The notes under the pieces: generated by a model
Told to the model about the DNA's origin: nothing
What the model saw: the letters and a program-made list of their open reading frames with translations, nothing else
Database searches by the model: none
Made by a program: the position numbers and the translations under genes
Origin: Methylocapsa palsarum
GTDB taxonomy: Bacteria > Pseudomonadota > Alphaproteobacteria > Rhizobiales > Beijerinckiaceae
DNA length: 64,000 bases
Direction: 5' to 3'
Assembly: GCF_900114285.1 (NCBI RefSeq)
Contig: NZ_FOSN01000008.1
Location: 124,001 to 188,000, forward strand
Shown here: positions 17,516 through 25,794 of the stretch, in pieces
How the letters are laid out: each line of letters begins with the position of its first letter
How positions within the stretch are numbered: the first letter of the stretch is position 1

Positions 17516-18076
17516 ATGCGAAGTTCCGAGGCTGATATTCTCATCGTGCCGGGCTGGCTGAATTCGGGCCCGGATCATTGGCAGACCCGCTGGGAAGCCA
17601 AACTGCCGACCGCGCGCCGAATCGTTCAGGACGATTGGGAAAAACCTGAATTCAACGCCTGGATCAGCCGGATCGCCGACGAGGTCGCGCGCGCCGAGCG
17701 GCCGGTCGTGCTCGTAGCGCATAGCCTTGGGGCGGTCGCGACGGCCCACGCCGGCGCGCTGATCGAGGATCGGGCTCCGGGCAAGGTCAAGGGCGCGTTT
17801 CTGGTCGCGCCCGCCGCCGCTTCGGCCATCGCGGGGCTCGCGGATGTCGATCCGGCCTTCGCCGTCTTGCCCGAAAGACCGCTGGCGTTCCCGGCGCTGC
17901 TGATCGCAAGCCGGGACGATCCCTATGCGCCTTTCGAGGAAAGCCAGCGGCTCAGCGAAGCCATCGGCGCGACCCTCGTCGACGCGGGAGCCTCGGGCCA
18001 CATCACCGACGAAAGCGGCCACGGCCCCTGGCCCGAGGGACTGATGCGCTTCGCGGGATTTTTGAAGACGCTATAG
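17516..18076 (+). CDS. RBBP9/YdeN family alpha/beta hydrolase
   Basis: 186 residues. An N-terminal IVPGWLNSGPDHWQTRWE block and the nucleophile elbow AHSLGAV (Ser near residue 70) mark the RBBP9/YdeN serine hydrolases. The acid is probably in SRDDPYAP and the histidine in DESGHGPWPEG. Known members are small soluble esterases with poorly defined substrates. The TAG stop codon is the first three bases of repeat copy B. The gene follows the ferritin-like gene closely and converges on the dihydroorotase gene. Confidence 0.82.
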   Translation: MRSSEADILIVPGWLNSGPDHWQTRWEAKLPTARRIVQDDWEKPEFNAWISRIADEVARAERPVVLVAHSLGAVATAHAGALIEDRAPGKVKGAFLVAPAAASAIAGLADVDPAFAVLPERPLAFPALLIASRDDPYAPFEESQRLSEAIGATLVDAGASGHITDESGHGPWPEGLMRFAGFLKTL

Positions 18077-18126
18077 AGCGCTTTCCGATCGGATTGAATC
18101 AATCCAATCGACAAGAATATGCTCTA
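18074..18126 (+). repeat. Dispersed repeat, copy B: 53-bp single-hairpin form
   Basis: It starts TAGAGCGCTTTCCGATCG like the left end of the full unit and ends AAGAATATGCTCTA like the right end. The middle (GATTGAATCAATCCAATC) comes from one hairpin only, so it looks like a recombinant or internally deleted unit. It forms the stop codon of the upstream hydrolase gene and fills the gap to the convergent dihydroorotase stop, where it could act as a two-way terminator. Confidence 0.8.
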
Positions 18127-18138
18127 ACGGCTCCGCGA

Positions 18139-19464
18139 TCACAAAGCCTGCCCGAAGCGCACCGCCGCTCCTCGCCCGGGCGACTTCACCTCGCCCTCCC
18201 ACATCACCCGCGCGCCGCGCACGATGGTTCCGACCGGCCAGCCTGTCACTTCAACGCCGTCATAGGGCGTCCAGCCGCAGCGCGACGCGATCCAGCGGTC
18301 CTCGATCCTCATGCGGCGCTTCAGGTCGACGATCGTGAAATCGGCGTCGTAGCCCGCCGCGATCCTGCCCTTCCCGGCGATGCCGAACAACCGCGCGGGG
18401 CCCGCGCTGGTGAGGTCCGCGAACCGCGACAGGCTGAGCCGTCCCCGGTTCACATGGTCCAGCATGACCGGAACGAGGGTCTGTACGCCGGTCATCCCGG
18501 ACGGACTTTGCGGATAGGGCCTCGCCTTCTCCTCCAGCGTATGCGGCGCATGGTCCGACCCCAGAATGTCCACGATCCCCTGCTCCACCCCGTACCAGAG
18601 ATGGTCGCGATGGCGGGCCTCGCGCACCGGCGGGTTCATCTGCAATTTCGTTCCGAGCCGCGCGTAATCCTCAGCGCTCAGCGTCAGATGATGCCCCGTC
18701 GCCTCGACGCTGGCGATGTCCTTGTGCTGTTCGAGAAAATCGATCTCCTCCGCCGTCGAGACGTGCAGCACGTGAACAAGCGCGCGCTGCTCCCGCGCGA
18801 TCCGGATCAGACGCTGCGTCGAGCGCAGGGCGGACACTTCGTCGCGCCAGACCGGGTGCGAGGCGGGGTCGCCGGCGAGGCGGAGAGGCTTGCGCTCCTC
18901 CAGCCGGTATTCGTCCTCGCAATGAAACGCCGCACGGCGGCGGGTCCGGCTGAGGATCGCGGCGACGCCGGCGTCGTCCTTGACCAGAAGCGAGCCCGTG
19001 GACGAGCCCATGAAGACCTTGATCCCGGCCGCGCCCGGCAGCCGCTCCAGTTCGGGGATGTCGCACGGATTTTCATTCGCGCCGCCGACCCAGAAAGCGA
19101 AATCGCAATGCATCCGGCCTGTCGCCAGAGTCATTTTATGGGCCAAGGCTTCGGCGCTGGTCGTCAGCGGGCTGGTGTTGGGCATTTCGAAGACCGCGGT
19201 GACCCCGCCAAGGACCGCCGCCCGCGACCCCGTCTCAAGATCTTCCTTGTGGGTGAGGCCGGGCTCGCGGAAATGGACCTGCGTGTCGATGACGCCCGGA
19301 AGAACAGTCAGGCCCGCGAGGTCGATCGTCTCGCCCGCGCTCGCTTGCCGGAGATCGCCGATGAAGGCGGTCTTTCCGTCCCGGATGCCGATGTCGCGCG
19401 CGCCCACGCCATTGTGATCGACGACGGCGCCCCCCTTCAGGATGAGATCGTATGTTTGCCTCAT
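18139..19464 (-). CDS. pyrC: Dihydroorotase (class I amidohydrolase)
   Basis: 441 residues from the ATG at 19464 with an AAGGAT ribosome site; 64 upstream codons of the open frame overlap ygfZ and are excluded. The zinc motif is TQVHFREPG; the carbamylated lysine is in GIKVFMGSSTGSLL. FHCEDEYRL, LHVSTAEEI and SDHAPH supply further ligands. The enzyme cyclises carbamoyl-aspartate in pyrimidine synthesis. Related hydantoinases and allantoinases share the fold, but DHFREPG-like and SDHAPH motifs favour dihydroorotase. It could be one of two paralogues, as many alphaproteobacteria carry both. Confidence 0.85.
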   Translation of the reverse strand: MRQTYDLILKGGAVVDHNGVGARDIGIRDGKTAFIGDLRQASAGETIDLAGLTVLPGVIDTQVHFREPGLTHKEDLETGSRAAVLGGVTAVFEMPNTSPLTTSAEALAHKMTLATGRMHCDFAFWVGGANENPCDIPELERLPGAAGIKVFMGSSTGSLLVKDDAGVAAILSRTRRRAAFHCEDEYRLEERKPLRLAGDPASHPVWRDEVSALRSTQRLIRIAREQRALVHVLHVSTAEEIDFLEQHKDIASVEATGHHLTLSAEDYARLGTKLQMNPPVREARHRDHLWYGVEQGIVDILGSDHAPHTLEEKARPYPQSPSGMTGVQTLVPVMLDHVNRGRLSLSRFADLTSAGPARLFGIAGKGRIAAGYDADFTIVDLKRRMRIEDRWIASRCGWTPYDGVEVTGWPVGTIVRGARVMWEGEVKSPGRGAAVRFGQAL

Positions 19465-19552
19465 CGGCGATCCTTTGCCTGGAAAAGCGCCTTGCGCGCC
19501 GCGATAGGGGGTTTCATACAAGCCGGTCAGAATGAAAGTCGAGAAGCTTGTG

Positions 19553-20401
19553 ATGGAAAAGGCATGCCTCCTTAGCGACCGTGGACTCGTCACAATCATC
19601 GGAGCGGACGCGGCGACGCTTCTGCAGCGATTGGTGACCAACAGCGTGCTCGACATTCCCGCCGGGGAGAGCCGCTTCGCCGGGCTTCTTTCGCCTCAGG
19701 GCAAACTGATGTTCGATTTTTTCATCATTCCGACGCCGGACGGGACCGAGGCCGGTTATTATCTGGAATGCCCCGCCGCGCTGGCGCAAAATCTCGTGGA
19801 GCGCCTCAATTTTCACAAGCTGCGGGCGAAAATCAAAATCGAGAACCGGTCGGACGCATATGCCGTGGCCGCGGTCTGGGGCGGGACACCTCCCGCGGGC
19901 GACGGCCTGACGATCTATCGCGACATGCGCTCGCCCGGCATGGGGCTGCGGGTCATCGTTCCTCGCGAATCGTCGTCCCTCTTTGGCGCCGGAAACGAGG
20001 CCGCTTATGAGTCGCATCGCATCGCCGAGGGGGCGCCCAAGGGCGGCGTCGATTTCGCCTACGGCGAGCCCATCGTTCAGGACATCAATCTCGACTGGCT
20101 GAACGGCGTCGACTTCAAGAAGGGCTGTTTCGTCGGCCAGGAGGTCGCCTCCCGGGTTCATCATCGTAAATCCGCCCGCAAACGCATTGTGAAACTTCAT
20201 TTCACCGGCCCCGCCCCGGAAGTGGGCGCGGCTGTCATGGCGGGGGAGACGGCCATCGGAGAAGTCAGCTCCATCGCCGGATCCGAAGGTCTGGCGATGC
20301 TGCGGATCGACAGGCTCGAAGAAGCCCGCGGCGCGGGAGCCTCGTTCAAGGCGGGCGGCGCCGACGTCGAGATCGCGGCGCCAGTCTCCCCATCGGCGTA
20401 A
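19553..20401 (+). CDS. ygfZ: YgfZ/GcvT-domain folate-binding protein
   Basis: 282 residues. The start at 19553 has GAGAAG six bases upstream and gives the usual MxxACLL-type beginning; an ATG at 19532 is possible. The signature KGCFVGQEVASR, with its conserved cysteine, identifies the YgfZ family, tetrahydrofolate-binding proteins that assist iron-sulfur cluster enzymes such as MiaB. The N-terminal GcvT-like fold includes TNSVLDIPAGESRFAGLLSPQGK. It is divergent from the dihydroorotase gene with less than 90 bp between. Confidence 0.9.
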   Translation: MEKACLLSDRGLVTIIGADAATLLQRLVTNSVLDIPAGESRFAGLLSPQGKLMFDFFIIPTPDGTEAGYYLECPAALAQNLVERLNFHKLRAKIKIENRSDAYAVAAVWGGTPPAGDGLTIYRDMRSPGMGLRVIVPRESSSLFGAGNEAAYESHRIAEGAPKGGVDFAYGEPIVQDINLDWLNGVDFKKGCFVGQEVASRVHHRKSARKRIVKLHFTGPAPEVGAAVMAGETAIGEVSSIAGSEGLAMLRIDRLEEARGAGASFKAGGADVEIAAPVSPSA

Positions 20402-20461
20402 TGTGACCAGATGTGCTGAGCCGAAAGCAGCGCTTGCGCGCGCCGTCGCCTTGTTTGGCGG

Positions 20462-22873
20462 TTAATACAGCCCGCCCGTTCCTGTCCCCACCAGTTTGTC
20501 CGCATCCGGATTGACCGTCTGCACGCGCGGGCTTGAATCGCTCGCCGCGTAGGAATCGGGCGGCGCGGTGCCGGGCTTGAACGCCTCGAGGATTGCGCCC
20601 GCGCCGTTGGAGCGCATCCCCGACTTGGGATCGACGGAAATCAGCTTGATCCCCGGCGGCACGCGGAACGGCACGTCGGGCTTGTCTTTCAGCGCCATTT
20701 TCATGAAGTCGCGGAAAATCGGCGCCGTGTATTGCGCCGCCTGCGCCGAATCGCCGAGCGAGCGCGGCTGGTCATAGCCCATGAAGACCCCGACGGCGAG
20801 ATCGGGCGAGAAGCCAACGAACCAGAGATCCTTGGCCTCGTTGGTCGTTCCGGTCTTGCCGGCGAGATGCTTGCCGACCTCCTTGATCGACTGGCCGGTG
20901 CCGCGCTGGATGACGCCTTCCATGATCGAGGTGATCTGGTAGGCGGTCAGGGGATCCAGCACCTGCTCGCGCTTGTCGATCAGCTTCGGCTCGGGCTGGT
21001 TCTCCCATTTGGCGGCGTCGCAGCCGTCGCAGACGCGCTCGTCGTGGCGGTAGATCGTCTTGCCCCAGCGGTCCTGGATACGGTCGATGAGGGACGCCTT
21101 GATCCGTCGCCCCCCATTGGCGAGCATGGAATAGGCGGTGGTCATGCGCATCAGGGTCGTCTCGCCCGATCCAAGCGACATGGCGAGGAAGGGCGGCAGA
21201 TCGTCGTAGATGCCGAAGCGCTTGGCGTATTCGGCGATGAGCGGCATGCCGACGTCGCGGGCGAGCCGGACCGTCATCTGGTTGATCGAATGTTCGACGC
21301 CGTAGCGCAACGTGTGCGGGCCGCCCGACTTGCCCTCGAAATTTTCCGGACGCCAGACGCCAAGCCCCGGCCCCTGATCGATTTCGATCGGCGCGTCGAG
21401 AATGATCGAGGACGGCGTGTAGCCGTTGTCGAGCGCCGTCGCGTAAACGATGGGCTTGAACGACGAGCCCGGCTGGCGCAACGCCTGGGTGGCGCGGTTG
21501 AACTCGGACTGGTCGAACGAGAACCCGCCGACCATCGCGAAGACGCGGCCGGTGTAGGGGTCCATGGCGATGATCCCGCCGCTGACTTCCGGAATCTGGC
21601 GGAGCCGGAACTGGCCGGGCTTGCCGTCGACGGGCTCGACGTAGATCACGTCGCCCGGCCCGAGCGAGGCCCGGGAACCGGAGCCGCGGGTCCAGCGCAT
21701 TCCGGCGTTGATCAGCTGGCCCGATTCACGCTCGCGCTCGATCTCGCCCGATTTCTCGCGGCGGGGCTGGAGGCCGATGCGCGCCCCCGATTCCGTGGCG
21801 TCGATGACGACGGCGAGGCGCCAGGGCGCCACATCGCCAAGGTTCGGAACCTCGGCGAGCGGAACGCCCCAGTCCTGGCTGATGTCGATGTGGCGCATTG
21901 GCCCGCGGAAGCCGTGGGCCTCGTCGTAGCGCACGAGACCGTCGACCAGGGCGCGGCGGGCCATTAGCTGCATCTTCGGATCGAGCGTGGTGCGGACGGA
22001 GAGGCCGCCTTCGTAAAGTTTCTTCTCGCCGTATTTCTCACCCAGTTCGCGGCGGACCTCCTCGGCGAAGAATCCGGCGGCGAAGGCGTTCGGCGACAAG
22101 ACCCGCGGATTGACGCCGAGCGGCTCGGCCTTCGATTTTTCGCCTTCCTCGCGGGACACGTAGCCGTTTTCGACCATCCGGTCGATCACCCAGTTGCGGC
22201 GCTCGATCGCCCGTTCGCGCTTCTGGAACGGATGATAATTGTTCGGCGCTTTCGGCAATGCGGCGAGATAGGCGACTTGCGCGACCGTGAGCTCATGGAC
22301 CGACTTGCCGTAATAATTGAGCGCGGCGGCGGCGACGCCGTAATTGCCAAGGCCGAGATAGATCTGATTGAGATAAAGCTCGAGAATCTTGTCTTTCGAA
22401 TATGCGCCCTCGATCCGGAACGAGAGAAGCGCCTCGCGGATCTTGCGTTCGATCGAGCGTTCGTTGGTCAAAAGGAAATTCTTGGCGACCTGCTGCGTGA
22501 TGGTCGAGGCGCCCTGCACCCGCTTGCCGCCCTGGACCAGCACGATCAGATTGCGCACGATGCCTTCGGGATCGACGCCGGCGTGAGAATAGAAATTCTT
22601 GTCCTCGGCCGAAAGGAACGCCTCTTTCACGCGCGCCGGAATGGCGTCGCTCGGCAGATAGAGTCGGCGCTCGCGCGCATATTCCGCGACAAGCGAACCG
22701 TCGCTTGCGTGGACGCGCGTCATGACCGGCGGCTCATAGTTCTTGAGCTGCGTATAGTCCGGAAGATCCCGTTCGAACGTCCAGATCACCAGACCGGCCG
22801 CGCAGGCGCCAACGACGAAAATGACCGCGCCGGTCGCAAAGACAAATCCGAAAAAACGGGCGATGAGCCGCAT
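20462..22873 (-). CDS. mrcA: Penicillin-binding protein 1A (bifunctional transglycosylase/transpeptidase)
   Basis: 803 residues. A short cytoplasmic tail and one membrane anchor (about 7-30) precede the glycosyltransferase domain (about 55-230), with SAEDKNFYSH (catalytic Glu) and GASTITQQVAKNFLL. An OB-like insert around 330-430 is followed by the transpeptidase domain. Its motifs are QPGSSFKP (SxxK serine near 470), SINQ and KTGTTNEAKD. The enzyme polymerises and cross-links peptidoglycan. The tail is disordered and Pro/Asp-rich. The amidase gene lies upstream on the same strand. Confidence 0.95.
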   Translation of the reverse strand: MRLIARFFGFVFATGAVIFVVGACAAGLVIWTFERDLPDYTQLKNYEPPVMTRVHASDGSLVAEYARERRLYLPSDAIPARVKEAFLSAEDKNFYSHAGVDPEGIVRNLIVLVQGGKRVQGASTITQQVAKNFLLTNERSIERKIREALLSFRIEGAYSKDKILELYLNQIYLGLGNYGVAAAALNYYGKSVHELTVAQVAYLAALPKAPNNYHPFQKRERAIERRNWVIDRMVENGYVSREEGEKSKAEPLGVNPRVLSPNAFAAGFFAEEVRRELGEKYGEKKLYEGGLSVRTTLDPKMQLMARRALVDGLVRYDEAHGFRGPMRHIDISQDWGVPLAEVPNLGDVAPWRLAVVIDATESGARIGLQPRREKSGEIERERESGQLINAGMRWTRGSGSRASLGPGDVIYVEPVDGKPGQFRLRQIPEVSGGIIAMDPYTGRVFAMVGGFSFDQSEFNRATQALRQPGSSFKPIVYATALDNGYTPSSIILDAPIEIDQGPGLGVWRPENFEGKSGGPHTLRYGVEHSINQMTVRLARDVGMPLIAEYAKRFGIYDDLPPFLAMSLGSGETTLMRMTTAYSMLANGGRRIKASLIDRIQDRWGKTIYRHDERVCDGCDAAKWENQPEPKLIDKREQVLDPLTAYQITSIMEGVIQRGTGQSIKEVGKHLAGKTGTTNEAKDLWFVGFSPDLAVGVFMGYDQPRSLGDSAQAAQYTAPIFRDFMKMALKDKPDVPFRVPPGIKLISVDPKSGMRSNGAGAILEAFKPGTAPPDSYAASDSSPRVQTVNPDADKLVGTGTGGLY

Positions 22874-23326
22874 GCAGAAAGGCCTCTTAAAAAATCATCC
22901 GCGCCGTCCGGCGAAAATAAATGAGGGGCGTCGATTTCCCGGACAGAAACTGGAAAGTCGCTACACGCCGACCCATCCGGGCCGGCCAATTCAGTTTGAG
23001 GGCGTCACGAAGCATTGCCGAGACAAAACTAACGACGGACCCTGACCAAATCCCCTGAAACTTAAGCACTGCCAATGATGAACGGTAGATCATCCCTGCG
23101 GCGTATTTGTGTTGATAATTTGTCGGCCAGCGGCGACGGACTTCAATTTCCCGGCCGACGAATTGACCGGCGCGGCCGGCACCCGGCACATGAAGAAATT
23201 TGTTCGATCGATCATAAATCCCGTAAATTCAATAGTTAAGCTCTATCGATCTATCGTTTGTATGATGCTGACGATGCGACAGGCCGGTCTGCTTTCAAGG
23301 GCCTGCGTTCAACTAAAGGCTTCAGT
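22874..23326. other. Spacer between amidase and mrcA, no gene recognised
   Basis: About 450 bp, less GC-rich than its surroundings, with an A/T-rich part near 23095-23270. Short open frames exist on both strands but none has a ribosome site, a recognisable product or coding character. It probably contains the mrcA promoter; no clear -35/-10 pair is seen. Confidence 0.5.
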
Positions 23327-24790
23327 TCAATGCGAAGCGCCCGCTTGAACGTCCCGACGTCCCCCTCCAACAGTGGCGCCCGTGACTGCGCCAGGCGGAG
23401 CCTGCCCATCTGAGTTCGATACGTCCTTGTCGACCTTGCCGACGGGAGTCCAGTCCTTTTCCGCCGGGATCGAAGCCGTCGGACTTTCCTTTGAATCAAA
23501 AAATGCAGCGATCGCTTCGGCGACGCGTCCCGCGGCCTTATCGCGCCATTCAGCCGAACTCAACGACGCGTCATCCTTCCGGTTGGACAGATAGCCAAGC
23601 TCCAGAAGGACCGACGGCACATCGGGCGCCTTCAGGACTCGGAAGCCCGCGGAGCGCTGGGGGTTTTTGTTAAGTCGTCCAGCAACTTTCCAATAATTCG
23701 TGAGAGTTCGCGCGAAGACATGGCTATAAGCGCGGGTTTCGCGCCGGGTCAGGTCGAAAAGAATATCGGAAACGCCGCTCGCCTCCTCCGCGCCCTCGAT
23801 CCCCGCCTGCGCATCCGACTGGTTTTCCTTCTCGGCGACGCGCGCCGCCTCGGCGTCGGAGGCGCGGTCGGAAACCGTGTAGACGGTCGCTCCGGCGACG
23901 TCGGCGGCCTCGGAGAGAATGTCCGCATGGATTGAGACGAACAGCGCCGCATTGGCGCCGCGCGCCATCTTGACCCGGTCGGAGAGCGGGATGAAACTGT
24001 CGTCGGTCCGCGTCAGAACCGTCGTGAAACGCGGGTCGGCGCGAAGTTTGTCGGCGAGCATTCTGGCGAAATCGAACACGAGGTCCTTTTCGACCAGGCC
24101 GTTGACCATGGCTCCGCTGTCGATCCCGCCGTGTCCCGGATCAATCATGACGACCGGTTTCGACGTCGTCGCGGCCGCGGCTTCGAAAGGCTCAGCCTTT
24201 GCCGCTTTCGCCTGATCCGCCCTCGCCGAGCGCGCGGATTCGACGGCGGCCCGGAAGCTCGCGCGATCGGTTCGGGCGAGTTCTATGACCAGGCGCGGGC
24301 CTGTCCCCTCGCCGCTCGAATCGCAGATGGCGCGAACGATTCGCGCCGGCGAGTTAAGCTCAAGGATGATGCGGGATTTGCCCTGGCCCAATTGGCCGAA
24401 ACGGAACGAGTCGATCAAACTCGACCATTGCTGGGGATCAGACCGGCGCAAACGCCGCTTCGATAATTTTCCGGCCTCGGGGTCAATCGCGAAATCGATC
24501 TGGGGAAGATCCACGATGACGCGGTCGGGCCCTGACAGGACAAAACTCGCGGCGTCAACCGGCGCAGAGAGAACAAACACAAGCTTTGCTTTATCGTCGT
24601 TCTGCTCGAGGAGAGCCTCGCGAGCGAGGGGCCTTGCAATCTGCCGCTCGCCGGCTTCCGCCCGGGCGTTAACCGATTCATCGGCCCGGAGCGCTCCAGA
24701 AAAGATAACCGAGGAGATCGTCAGAACCGCCAGCGCCGCTGACGCCAAGCCGGGCGGCGCGGACTTCTGAAAATTCGCGCCCTTCAGCAT
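23327..24790 (-). CDS. N-acetylmuramoyl-L-alanine amidase with AMIN domain (AmiC-like)
   Basis: 487 residues, starting at the ATG at 24790, directly behind GGGAGGAAGG. An upstream ATG (24811) lacks such a site. A signal peptide is followed by an AMIN domain (about 65-170: KLVFVLSAPVDAASFVL), which binds the cell wall. The Amidase_3 zinc domain runs from about 215: MIDPGHGGIDSGA, NGLVEKDLVFDFA, VSIHADI, and the catalytic Glu in VLLELGYLSN. It cleaves stem peptides during daughter-cell separation. The tail is a low-complexity Gly/Asp region. No EnvC/NlpD activator is nearby. Confidence 0.92.
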   Translation of the reverse strand: MLKGANFQKSAPPGLASAALAVLTISSVIFSGALRADESVNARAEAGERQIARPLAREALLEQNDDKAKLVFVLSAPVDAASFVLSGPDRVIVDLPQIDFAIDPEAGKLSKRRLRRSDPQQWSSLIDSFRFGQLGQGKSRIILELNSPARIVRAICDSSGEGTGPRLVIELARTDRASFRAAVESARSARADQAKAAKAEPFEAAAATTSKPVVMIDPGHGGIDSGAMVNGLVEKDLVFDFARMLADKLRADPRFTTVLTRTDDSFIPLSDRVKMARGANAALFVSIHADILSEAADVAGATVYTVSDRASDAEAARVAEKENQSDAQAGIEGAEEASGVSDILFDLTRRETRAYSHVFARTLTNYWKVAGRLNKNPQRSAGFRVLKAPDVPSVLLELGYLSNRKDDASLSSAEWRDKAAGRVAEAIAAFFDSKESPTASIPAEKDWTPVGKVDKDVSNSDGQAPPGAVTGATVGGGRRDVQAGASH

Positions 24791-24928
24791 CCTTCCTCCC
24801 TTGGCGCCCATCCAGACATTATCTGGCGTGTCTCATTTTATCGTATCTCATTCTATAAGGTGCCTGAGTTTACACGAAATTCATAAGACGCAGCTGGTTA
24901 ACGCCGTGATAACCATCTCCCATGCCCT

Positions 24929-25041
24929 GGGCATAGTCCGATTGGATTGAACTCATCCAATCATCAAGAATATGCTCAAGTTTCTGAATCCGGAGCGATT
25001 TCTGATCTACCGAATGATCACATCCGTCCGAAAAACGCTCT
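24929..25041 (-). repeat. Dispersed two-hairpin repeat, copy C (diverged)
   Basis: Same order as copy A. It keeps CATCAAGAATATGCTCAAG and GGAGCGATTTCTGATC, but the second hairpin has many substitutions (ACCGAATGATCACATCCGTC). The ends are worn, with no clear terminal TAG. It lies in the long gap between the divergent amidase and rne genes, on the amidase side. Confidence 0.65.
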
Positions 25042-25239
25042 GGCGCCGCGCTTGCGGTCGAGTAAAACACTTGCCAAAGAGTTCGGAAACCCGATATGAA
25101 AGCTTTATCCCGTTCTCGGGGTTCGATTCTTGTTGTTCGATCCCGCAGCGAGTATGGCTCTCCGGGCCCACTTCGAATCTCGCTTTCGAGCGCGGCTGAT
25201 CGGTCGGCGTCGTCTGTTTCGTGTTCCCAGAAAATTCCT

Positions 25240-25269
25240 GGCGAAGGTGAAGCTGGCGAAGGTGAAGCT
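25240..25269. repeat. Perfect 15-bp tandem duplication in the rne leader
   Basis: GGCGAAGGTGAAGCT is present twice without change at 25240-25254 and 25255-25269, followed by a partial third copy (GGCGCTGG). It is non-coding as far as I can tell. Confidence 0.8.
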
Positions 25270-25340
25270 GGCGCTGGAAACCAGGCGCGGTCCTCGCGCC
25301 GGAATTGAATATAGTGAAATCTGGTTTTTGAGTTCTTCGG

Positions 25341-25464
25341 CTTGTCAAAAAAGGCAGGCGTCTTTTCAAAAAGGACGTTTTGTCAAAAACAACATGGCGT
25401 CTTGCCGATAAAGAGTACGGCGCCTTCCGAAAAGAACATGGCGTCTGGTCAACAAGGACATGGT
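25341..25464 (+). repeat. Six degenerate tandem repeats (18-23 bp) upstream of rne
   Basis: Units at about 25341, 25362, 25380, 25401, 25424 and 25445 share the pattern CTTGTCAAAAARRACATGGCG. Most keep TC-A-rich-ACATGGCGTC; unit 2 is short. The array is 330 bp upstream of the RNase E start and on the same strand as its probable leader. As RNA, each unit would show an A-rich single strand next to a GGCGYC segment able to pair with a neighbour. Confidence 0.7.
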
Positions 25465-25794
25465 CTAACCTAGTGTCGAGTTATTCGGCGACCGTCATGC
25501 TGAGAGACACGCTCCGCGCCGTCCCGCGAGAACGTTTCGTCGCCTTCCGCCCCGAAACATCGAAAATCGGCCGGGCGCGTCTGCGCCGGTTCGGTTCAAT
25601 TTTTTTACCTGGCGTAGAACTTCGCGGCTCTTGCTCCGCGAAAGATATCCGCCTTTCTGTTCCTGTTTTTCCCCCTTCCTTCCATCAAACGCCTGACGCG
25701 CCTCCGTGTCGGCCTCGCTCCGTTCCGAAAGCCCGTTTACGGGATTTCGCTTGCGGAGCCGGTCCCGAGCGCGCTGGGCCTCAAAGAGATTCAA

